Part shown: in pieces, positions 8,185 to 14,730 of the stretch | Position numbering within the stretch: the stretch's first letter is position 1 | How the letters are laid out: every line of letters starts with the position of its first letter | Assembly: GCA_937952345.1 (NCBI GenBank) | Contig: CALFYN010001218.1 | Location: forward strand, 1-15,475 | DNA length: 15,475 nt | Direction: 5' to 3' | Source: an uncultured Acidobacteriota bacterium | GTDB taxonomy: Bacteria; Acidobacteriota; Terriglobia; Bryobacterales; Bryobacteraceae | Notes under the pieces: model-generated | The model's input: the letters and a program-made list of their open reading frames with translations, nothing else | Database searches by the model: none | Told to the model about the DNA's origin: nothing | Position numbers and translations under genes: made by a program

Positions 8185-8220
8185 TTGACAAGGCGGGCTC
8201 GTTAAACTATAGTTAACTGA
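8185..8220 (+). promoter_or_regulatory. mntH promoter with embedded operator palindrome
   Basis: -35 TTGACA (8185-8190, 6/6), a 17-base spacer and -10 TATAGT (8208-8213, 5/6) give a strong sigma-70-type promoter. Transcription would begin near 8220, only about 4 bases before ATG 8224, and no ribosome binding site is present, so a leaderless message is likely. The -10 box lies inside the imperfect palindrome GTTAAACTATAGTTAAC (8201-8217). A bound regulator would therefore block polymerase directly, as expected for repression by a metal-loaded MntR/DtxR-like protein (inference). Confidence 0.7.
8201..8217. repeat. Imperfect palindrome, putative operator (copy 2)
   Basis: The core AACTATAGTT is a perfect dyad. 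The outer GTTAA and TTAAC arms are offset by one extra A in the left half. It is related to the perfect palindrome at 7181-7196. Confidence 0.55.
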
Positions 8221-8223
8221 AGC

Positions 8224-10107
8224 ATGAAATCTTCGGTTAGCCCGCCGTCTCCCTCGCTTCCCGAAGTGCATGGCTCCGTCTCCACGACGCAAGCTTCTCC
8301 CTGGAAACGGTTGTTTGCCTTCGCGGGGCCGGCGTACCTGGTGTCGGTTGGTTATATGGATCCGGGGAACTGGGCGACGGACCTTGAAGGTGGCGCCAGT
8401 TTCGGGTACCAACTGCTGTGGGTTCTGGTTCTTTCCAACGCCATGGCTGTGCTGTTGCAGACGCTCAGCGCGCGGCTGGGTATCATCACGAAACGCGACC
8501 TGGCGCAGGCGTGCCGGGACAGTTATCCGAAACCCGTGGCTATCGCGCTTTGGGTGCTGTGCGAGGTGGCCATTGCCGCCTGCGACCTAGCCGAGGTTCT
8601 GGGTGCGGCCATCGGTCTCAATCTGCTGTTCGGCCTTCCCCTCTTAGCCGGGGTGCTGCTGACGTCGCTGGACACGTTGCTTTTGCTGTGGCTAAGCGGC
8701 TTCGGGATTCGTAAGATGGAGGCGTTCATACTGATCCTGGTTTCCACGATCGGGGCGTGTTTCCTCATCGAAATCCTGCTTGCGAAGCCATCGATTCCCG
8801 CGATGGCGGCCGGACTCATCCCGCGGTTGGACGACAAGAGCCTGTATATCGCGATTGGAATCCTTGGGGCTACCGTTATGCCCCACAACCTCTATTTACA
8901 TTCGGCGCTGGTGCAAACGAGGCGTATCGGGCAGACGGAAGCCGAGAAACGCCAGGCTTGCCGATTCAACCTGATCGATTCCGTAGTGGCCCTCAACGGC
9001 GCTCTTTTGGTAAACGCATCGATCCTGATTGTGGCGGCGACGGTTTTTTACACGCGCGGCATTGAAGTGAAAGAGATTCAGCAGGCACATCAACTGCTGG
9101 CCCCACTGCTGGGAACGACGCTTGCCAGCGTAGCCTTCGCTCTTGCGCTGCTGTGCGCCGGTCAATCCTCCACTCTCACAGGCACCTTGGCGGGGCAGAT
9201 TGTGATGGAGGGATTTCTGAACTTCCGCATGCGCCCATGGCTGCGGCGGCTGATCACGCGGGCTGTGGCGATCATACCGGCGGCGGGGACGATTCTGATC
9301 GCTGGCGAGCAGTCTACTTATCGATTACTTATTCTGAGTCAGGTGGTCTTGAGCCTGCAACTCCCCTTTGCTGTGATCCCTCTGATTCAATTCACCAACA
9401 ACAAAGAAAAGATGGGCTCATTCGCCAATCGGGTATGGGTGCAAGTTCTGGCGTATCTTACAGCGGCGATCATCGTGGGGCTGAACATCCGCCTTGCGTG
9501 GATGACCCTGGAGGAATGGATCGAAAACGCCGGGCCGTGGCGTCCGGTGATGATCGGGGTTGTCGTGCCGTTGGTGCTAGGTCTTGTCGTTCTTCTGGGA
9601 TACGTAACGCTTTACCCCTACCTGGGCCGGCGCAAGGCCGCGCAGGCACAGGCTTTCCCCGAACCGGCGGCGCTTCCCGCGAGTGCGGCACTTGCCTACC
9701 AAACGATTCTTGTCCCGCTGGACCACACGGAACGGGATCGCACAGCGGTTTCTCATGCGGCGGCGCTGGCCCGCCAGCACGGGTCAAAGGTGGTGCTGCT
9801 GCACGTCGAGGAAGGCGTCACCAGCCAGGTGTACGGCCAACTCGCTTCCACGGCGGAAATCGAGCAGGGACGGGCGTACTTTGACGGAATTCTACAGGCG
9901 TTGGGACAGGCTGGGGTAACGGCGGAACTGGTGGTGCGGCATGCGGCCGAACCGCGCCATGAGATCGTGCGGGTAGCCCGCGAAATCCGGCCCGATCTGG
10001 TGGTAATGGGGGCGCATGGCCACAAGGGGATCCAGGATCTGATCTTCGGCGCTACGATCAACGGGGTCCGCCATGACCTGGACGTGCCACTCCTTATTGT
10101 GAAGTGA
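8224..10107 (+). CDS. mntH: Nramp Mn2+/Fe2+ transporter fused to a universal stress domain
   Basis: A 627-residue inner-membrane protein. Residues about 31-475 form the Nramp transporter that imports Mn2+ or Fe2+ with protons. D46-P47-G48-N49 in helix 1 and M219-P220-H221-N222 in helix 6 are the metal-binding signatures, both intact. Around 10-11 hydrophobic segments follow the family pattern. Residues about 491-627 form a cytoplasmic UspA-like domain beginning YQTILVPLD. It ends with the nucleotide-binding pattern GAHGHKG…FGAT, where the usual G-S/T is G-A-T, and a closing VPLLIVK. A typical MntH is about 410-450 residues, so the extra domain accounts for the length. The start is chosen because helix 1 begins at residue ~31 and the promoter places transcription start just before this ATG. 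Expression is probably controlled by the overlapping palindrome. A broken copy of the same 5' end lies 1 kb upstream. Whether the Usp domain binds ATP and gates transport is unknown. Confidence 0.93.
   Translation: MKSSVSPPSPSLPEVHGSVSTTQASPWKRLFAFAGPAYLVSVGYMDPGNWATDLEGGASFGYQLLWVLVLSNAMAVLLQTLSARLGIITKRDLAQACRDSYPKPVAIALWVLCEVAIAACDLAEVLGAAIGLNLLFGLPLLAGVLLTSLDTLLLLWLSGFGIRKMEAFILILVSTIGACFLIEILLAKPSIPAMAAGLIPRLDDKSLYIAIGILGATVMPHNLYLHSALVQTRRIGQTEAEKRQACRFNLIDSVVALNGALLVNASILIVAATVFYTRGIEVKEIQQAHQLLAPLLGTTLASVAFALALLCAGQSSTLTGTLAGQIVMEGFLNFRMRPWLRRLITRAVAIIPAAGTILIAGEQSTYRLLILSQVVLSLQLPFAVIPLIQFTNNKEKMGSFANRVWVQVLAYLTAAIIVGLNIRLAWMTLEEWIENAGPWRPVMIGVVVPLVLGLVVLLGYVTLYPYLGRRKAAQAQAFPEPAALPASAALAYQTILVPLDHTERDRTAVSHAAALARQHGSKVVLLHVEEGVTSQVYGQLASTAEIEQGRAYFDGILQALGQAGVTAELVVRHAAEPRHEIVRVAREIRPDLVVMGAHGHKGIQDLIFGATINGVRHDLDVPLLIVK
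8315..8384 (+). repeat. 70-bp perfect direct repeat, copy 2
   Basis: Identical to 7297-7366 and within the coding sequence for helix 1 of the full-length transporter. Recombination between the two would delete 1018 bp and leave an in-frame chimeric transporter gene. Confidence 0.95.
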
Positions 10108-10225
10108 GTCAGTGCTGTGTCCCAATGTGTCCATCGGACCCATTTCGGGACAGAGCGCAGACCGTCATCTTATTGAAAATGCGGGATTGCGATTTGGCCC
10201 TCGGATTGCGTCAACATGGTCACCA

Positions 10226-10753
10226 ATGCGTATCGGGATTCTCGTCATCTTGGGGTTGGGCGGACTCGGGGCGACCACGCTCCAGCAACTGACCCTGGAC
10301 CAGATGATCTCGGAATCGACAGCGATCGTCAGCGGTAAGGTCATGGGATCCACATCCGTGATGCGTGGTTCGATGGTGTTCACCAAATACCATGTCAGGG
10401 TTACGGACCAGTGGAAGGGAAATACCGGTTCGGAGACAGATGTGTTCGTTCCGGGCGGAAAAGTCGGCGCCGTTACACAGACATTCCCAGGTTCACCGAA
10501 GCTGGGGGAGGGAAAAGATTACGTTTTATTTCTGTGGACGAGCCGGACGGGCCTCACCCAGGTGATCGGGTTGAGTCAGGGCTTGTTTACGATGATGAAG
10601 GACCCCAAGGGAGAGTTCCTGCTGGTGAGAAGTGCCAGTGGGGAAACGATGGTTGACTCTTCCGGAAAAGTGGTGGAGGAAACGCCGGTGAGCATGCGAA
10701 TGCGCGAGATGGTCGATCGTATCCAGCGCAGGCTCGCCGGCGTGCGTCAATAA
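10226..10753 (+). CDS. Small secreted protein of unknown function
   Basis: A 175-residue protein that I do not recognise by name. The start at ATG 10226 is chosen because the next residues, MRIGILVILGLGGLG, make a plausible signal peptide or N-terminal anchor. An earlier GTG at 10112 would add 38 residues of unlikely composition. The mature part reads like one small beta-rich domain: STAIVSGKV (about 31-39), YHVRVTDQWKG (55-65), VFVPGGKVG (73-81), then GEGKDYVLFLW (94-104). I have an impression of this pattern recurring upstream of matrixin-type proteases in Acidobacteriota, not verified. No cysteines, catalytic motif or membrane anchor beyond the N-terminus are seen. It stands 45 bases upstream of the metalloprotease gene on the same strand, so joint transcription is likely. 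A role as partner, inhibitor or substrate of that protease is possible but unproven. Confidence 0.7.
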   Translation: MRIGILVILGLGGLGATTLQQLTLDQMISESTAIVSGKVMGSTSVMRGSMVFTKYHVRVTDQWKGNTGSETDVFVPGGKVGAVTQTFPGSPKLGEGKDYVLFLWTSRTGLTQVIGLSQGLFTMMKDPKGEFLLVRSASGETMVDSSGKVVEETPVSMRMREMVDRIQRRLAGVRQ

Positions 10754-10798
10754 AATGGCGTCTCTGCCGCTCAAACGTCGAGAAGTGGAAAGACGGCG

Positions 10799-13270
10799 AT
10801 GAAGTTCATCCAGCCAGTCTTCGTTTTCCTTTGCGCTGGGGTGTTGTTCAGCCCCAGCGCTTCTGCGTATCATCACTTTCTGCGCTATCTCAGCCGCAAC
10901 GCTCCATTCACATCCATCCCCCAAAAATACGACCTCAACGTTCTCATCAACAAGACAGTTCCCTATTACGTTTCGGAAACCGGACCGGGCGCGCTGGCGG
11001 TCAACGACAGCACCACCGGCCTGATTAGCCAGATTCGTCTGGCGGCCGACGCGTGGGACCGCATCGAAACCTCTGATCTACGGCTGGCTTTCGGCGGAAT
11101 CGGCACTGGCTCCGGGCAAAGCGGACCCGCGATCGACATCGTCTTTTCGGATGAGATTCCGCCGGGCTTGAACGCACTCACCAGCCTGCAGACAACCGAA
11201 CCGAACTCCACATTCGTTCCTATTACCCGCGCCAGTATCCTGTTGCCGCGGAACATGGCGCAACGGCCCAGCTACGGGGAAGCGTTCTTCCTGACGATGG
11301 TTCACGAACTCGGCCACGCGCTTGGCTTGCAGCACACGTTCACTTCGAGCGCGATGTCGACCGAAATTACGCGTTCCACCACCAAGGGGAACCCCATTGC
11401 TGCCGACGACATCGCCGGCATCTCTCTGCTATACCCCTCCCGCTCGTTCGCCGCCTCCACGGGCGCCATTAGCGGAAGAGTGGCGATCGGCACGGAGGGT
11501 GTGGCAATGGCTTCTGTTGTGGCGATCCCCGCCACCGGCCCTGGCGTGAGCGTCCTGACTCATCCGGACGGCAGCTATAAGATCGAAGGACTGCCCCCCG
11601 GCCAATATTTTGTGTACGCGCATCCGCTGCCGCCGCTGCGGGTGGATGAAGCAACCCCTGGCAACATTGTTCTGCCGGTTGGTCCGGACGGGCGCCCGTT
11701 CGCTTCCGGTCCTTCGTTCGACACCGTGTTCTACCCGGGCACGAAGGAGCCGCAGACACCGGTCACGGTGACGGCGGGCACGAGCGCGGAAAACACGAAT
11801 TTCCAAGTGCAGCGCCGCACTTCCTCGGCCATCTCCTCAGTGCAGACGTACGGATTCATCGGTCAGATCACGACCAAGCCCCCGCTTCTCAACCGGAACA
11901 CCGGACGAGGTATCGTCGTGGCGAGCGGAACCGGATTCATGTCGAGCCCGGGGAATCTTGTCGCCGGCCTGAGCGCTGCCACAGTGGGCGTTGCTGGTGG
12001 GTTCCTGAGTTCCGGTCCTCGTGCGTATCCGGTGGCTCCGGCGTTCCTGCAACTCGACCTCGGTTTTTCGGCGCAAACGACGGACGGGGCGCATCATCTG
12101 ATTTTTTCCGCAGCCAACGATATTTACGTTCTTCCGTCGGCCTATCACGTTACGTCGAAGGCTCCGCCGTCGGTATCGGCGCTTGCTCCCGCGGTGGATG
12201 GCACTGGTGGACGGGTGGTCACCGTTGCGGGCGCAAACTTCGATGCCGGGACGCGCATCCTGTTCGACGGGCATCCCGCGGCAGTACGCTCCTTCGACGA
12301 ACAGACGGGGCGAATCACGGTTGCGCCGCCGCCCGCCGCCTCCGCGTATCGTGCATCGGTGGTGGCCGTGAACGCTGACGGGCAGAGTTCACTGCATGCC
12401 CAGGGTAATCTGGTGAGTACGTACACTTACGATCCCGGTGAGCCCTCGGCACTCTCCGTTTCACCGAGTGCGCTGCCGGCGGGTTCCGAGGCGATGGTGG
12501 AAATCACCGGCATCGGGCTGAACCTGATGGACGGTTTGGTGAGTGCCGGATTCGGCATCAGCGATATCGCCGTGCGCCGCGTTTGGGTTACCGGCGCAAA
12601 CCGGTTGCTTGCGAATATCGTGATTGCTCCGGGCGCTGCGGCCGGCCTCACCACGGTTACGGTGACCAGCGGTCTGAACGTGGTTGTGCAGCCTGGCGTG
12701 TTCGCCATTCAAGGTGCGACCCGGCAAGTGGCGGTAGTGCCACCAGCCAATGGGGTGCAGCCCGGATCCGCTATATCTCTCTCGGTACAGAATTTGCCGG
12801 CCGGTACCCCCGCCGCGGCACTGTCGCTTTCGTTGAATGATCAGCCTGTTACTGTCAGCAGCTTCGCCAACGGGCAGCTCTCCTTTACGGTTCCGGCGAC
12901 GTTGACACCAGGCCCCGCGGTATTGCGATTGCGTACGGGCACGGAAGTAGCCCAGCCCATCGTGCTGGGTATCGATGCGCCGCCTCCGTCGATTGCGCCC
13001 ATCACGGCGCCTCTGACGAAGGGTGAAGCGACCATTCTGACCGTGACCGGACTCACGCCCGACACATTCACCCAGAGCGTGCTGAAGAATAGCATTGTCA
13101 TCACCGTGGGGGGCGTGGACCACGCGGCCCAGCAAATCGACGCCACGGCGCAGCGCGGTGTCTTCGAAGTGGAGTTCATGCTGAAGGATAGTGTACCGTC
13201 GGGTGCACACCAACTCACGGTCAGCCAGGGGGCGCGCACATCGGCGGCGATCGCTGTGACGGTCCGTTAG
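10799..13270 (+). CDS. Secreted matrixin-type zinc metalloprotease with Ig-like repeats
   Basis: An 823-residue exported protein. Residues 1-23 are a signal peptide with a likely cleavage ASA|Y. The catalytic domain (about 40-213) carries the extended zinc motif HELGHALGLQH (H169, E170, H173, H179), a candidate Met-turn methionine at M186 in SSAMS, and a closing IAADDIAGISLLYP typical of matrixins. No cysteine-switch propeptide is seen. A carboxypeptidase-regulatory-like beta domain follows (about 222-300: GAISGRV…HPDGSYKIEGLPPGQYFVYAHP). After a linker come about four Ig/IPT-like segments from ~455 to the end, starting near PSVSALAP, PSALSVSP, RQVAVVPP and PSIAPITAP. These may bind polysaccharide or hold the protein at the cell surface. 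GGAAAGA at 10787-10793 lies just before ATG 10799. No C-terminal anchor is evident. Substrate unknown. Confidence 0.88.
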   Translation: MKFIQPVFVFLCAGVLFSPSASAYHHFLRYLSRNAPFTSIPQKYDLNVLINKTVPYYVSETGPGALAVNDSTTGLISQIRLAADAWDRIETSDLRLAFGGIGTGSGQSGPAIDIVFSDEIPPGLNALTSLQTTEPNSTFVPITRASILLPRNMAQRPSYGEAFFLTMVHELGHALGLQHTFTSSAMSTEITRSTTKGNPIAADDIAGISLLYPSRSFAASTGAISGRVAIGTEGVAMASVVAIPATGPGVSVLTHPDGSYKIEGLPPGQYFVYAHPLPPLRVDEATPGNIVLPVGPDGRPFASGPSFDTVFYPGTKEPQTPVTVTAGTSAENTNFQVQRRTSSAISSVQTYGFIGQITTKPPLLNRNTGRGIVVASGTGFMSSPGNLVAGLSAATVGVAGGFLSSGPRAYPVAPAFLQLDLGFSAQTTDGAHHLIFSAANDIYVLPSAYHVTSKAPPSVSALAPAVDGTGGRVVTVAGANFDAGTRILFDGHPAAVRSFDEQTGRITVAPPPAASAYRASVVAVNADGQSSLHAQGNLVSTYTYDPGEPSALSVSPSALPAGSEAMVEITGIGLNLMDGLVSAGFGISDIAVRRVWVTGANRLLANIVIAPGAAAGLTTVTVTSGLNVVVQPGVFAIQGATRQVAVVPPANGVQPGSAISLSVQNLPAGTPAAALSLSLNDQPVTVSSFANGQLSFTVPATLTPGPAVLRLRTGTEVAQPIVLGIDAPPPSIAPITAPLTKGEATILTVTGLTPDTFTQSVLKNSIVITVGGVDHAAQQIDATAQRGVFEVEFMLKDSVPSGAHQLTVSQGARTSAAIAVTVR

Positions 13271-13272
13271 CC

Positions 13273-14691
13273 TTACGCCGGGGGCGTGGGCTCTTCCTTA
13301 CCTGTCAATCCCTGATCCGCCTTGCCGGCATCATAGTAAGGATTCGATTTCGGCATCGTCGCTTTCACGGATGCTCGCCATTGCCGCAGCCGGTCGAGCA
13401 GTTGCCCGGCGGTGCCCTTTTTCTTTTCCGCCAGATTCGTGCGTTCGCCGGGATCATCCTTCAGGTTGTACAACTCGAGCCGTCCATCTTCGTAGAACTC
13501 GATGAGTTTCCAATCGCCACGCCGGATTACGCCTCCCGGGGATCCGCCCTGATTGCTGTAATGCGGATAGTGCCAGAAGAGGGCATCGCGCTTCGGCGCG
13601 GCGCCGCTTTTTAAGGTCGAGGCCAAACTGACGCCATCGACGGGTGGAGCTTCAAGTCCCAAGATCTGGAGGATGGTCGGCATCAGGTCTATGGAACACA
13701 CCGGATGTGCCGCCGTACTGCCGGCTTTCGTCACCCCTGGCCAGCGCACCAGCATCGGGATGCGAATGCCCCCTTCGAACAAGTGCCCTTTGCCGGCGCG
13801 CAGCGGTGCGTTGTCGGTCACAGCCTGCTTTTGACCGCCCTCAAAGCGGAGGCCGCCGTTGTCGGAGAGAAAAAATACCGCCGTGCGGTCGGCGATCTTC
13901 AACTCGTCCAGCTTGCGCAGAATCCGCCCCACGCCATCATCGAGGCTTTCCAGCATCGCGGCATAGACGGGGCGGCTTTGCGGCTTCATTCCTTCCGCCT
14001 TGCGCTCGTACTTTGCGGTCAGATCCTTCTTTGCCTGCAGCGGCGTGTGGACGGCGAAGTGCGGCAGATAGAGGAAGAACGGGTTGTCCTTGTTCGACTC
14101 GATGAACTGTTCGGCGCGCGAGGTCAGGTTATCCGTGAGGTAATCCTGCTCGCCGCGTTGCTCCAGGCACGGAATCTTGTACGGTGGAAAATACGAAGGG
14201 GGAGATCCGCGCTCGGTCCCGCCGATATTCAAATCGAAGCCCTGCGTGGTGGGGAGGAATCCTTCTCCGCCCAGGTGCCACTTGCCGATGCTCGCCGTCG
14301 TGTAACCGGCTGGTTTCAAGGCCTCGGCGATGGTCACCTCTTTCAAGGGCAACGCCTGCTCAAAGGCGGGGGTGAGCAACTTCGCGGCTGACCACTGCCG
14401 ACGGCCCGGGATCCAATCGGTCAACTGCAGGCGTGCCGGGAACTTTCCGGTGACGATGCTAGCCCGCGTCGGGGAGCACACCGGGCACGCCGCGTAAGCC
14501 TGGGTGAAGCGCATGCCGCCTGCGGCGAACGTATCGAGGTTTGGCGTCTCGTGATACTTGCTGCCGTAGCAGCCTAGATCCATGGCGCCCAGGTCGTCGG
14601 CGAGAATGATGATGACGTTGGTTTTGGGCTTGGCCTGCTGGGCGAACGCGGCCAGGGGCAGCGTGCTGAGGAATTGTCTACGATTCCACAT
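13273..14691 (-). CDS. Tat-exported sulfatase (formylglycine type)
   Basis: A 472-residue arylsulfatase-family enzyme that hydrolyses a sulfate ester, substrate unknown. The N-terminus NRRQFLSTLPLAAFA is a twin-arginine signal. The catalytic cysteine C72 lies in CSPTRAS (72-78), matching the CxPxR motif that is converted to formylglycine. D32-D33, the GKWHLG block (K137, H139), H215 in HFAVHTP, and D277-N278 in SDNGG match the metal and sulfate site, so the active site looks complete. The length is typical. The start at 14691 is set by the Tat signal; AAGGA directly abuts the ATG, too close for a normal ribosome binding site. It ends 2 bases from the convergent protease gene and starts 39 bases from the divergent oxidoreductase. 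A maturase (FGE or anSME) is needed but none is in the window. The pairing suggests periplasmic breakdown of a sulfated or modified glycan (inference). Confidence 0.93.
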   Translation of the reverse strand: MWNRRQFLSTLPLAAFAQQAKPKTNVIIILADDLGAMDLGCYGSKYHETPNLDTFAAGGMRFTQAYAACPVCSPTRASIVTGKFPARLQLTDWIPGRRQWSAAKLLTPAFEQALPLKEVTIAEALKPAGYTTASIGKWHLGGEGFLPTTQGFDLNIGGTERGSPPSYFPPYKIPCLEQRGEQDYLTDNLTSRAEQFIESNKDNPFFLYLPHFAVHTPLQAKKDLTAKYERKAEGMKPQSRPVYAAMLESLDDGVGRILRKLDELKIADRTAVFFLSDNGGLRFEGGQKQAVTDNAPLRAGKGHLFEGGIRIPMLVRWPGVTKAGSTAAHPVCSIDLMPTILQILGLEAPPVDGVSLASTLKSGAAPKRDALFWHYPHYSNQGGSPGGVIRRGDWKLIEFYEDGRLELYNLKDDPGERTNLAEKKKGTAGQLLDRLRQWRASVKATMPKSNPYYDAGKADQGLTGKEEPTPPA

Positions 14692-14730
14692 TCCTTCGCG
14701 ATTGTATCAGGGTGTGACACAATCCTTACT
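14692..14730. promoter_or_regulatory. Divergent intergenic region with dyad, sulfatase / oxidoreductase
   Basis: A 25-base dyad (14700-14724) has arms GATTGT and ACAATC plus inner TCA and TGA around a 5-base centre. On the minus strand the left arm gives TACAAT (14701-14706), a good -10 box 10 bases before the sulfatase ATG. On the plus strand the right arm gives CACAAT (14718-14723), a weaker -10 about 7 bases before ATG 14731. No -35 consensus was found for either. Both positions would give nearly leaderless messages. Confidence 0.4.

Noticed and set aside
7142..8223. Insertion sequence or transposon explaining the mntH duplication
   Set aside because: No transposase frame and no terminal inverted repeats; the repeats are homologous gene segments rather than short target-site duplications.
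10116..10154. TGTCCC…GGGACA inverted repeat after mntH as a terminator
   Set aside because: The loop is long and no T-run follows; the inner GTCC-ATC-GGAC hairpin is too short.
10173..10201. TTGAAA as a -35 box for the small secreted protein gene
   Set aside because: No -10-like hexamer at 16-18 bases; the sequence there is G+C-rich.
10112..10225. GTG start adding 38 residues to the small secreted protein
   Set aside because: The extension would precede and spoil the signal peptide that begins at ATG 10226.
12461..13213. 250-codon open frame on the minus strand
   Set aside because: Antisense to the Ig-like region of the metalloprotease, with low-complexity composition and no motif.
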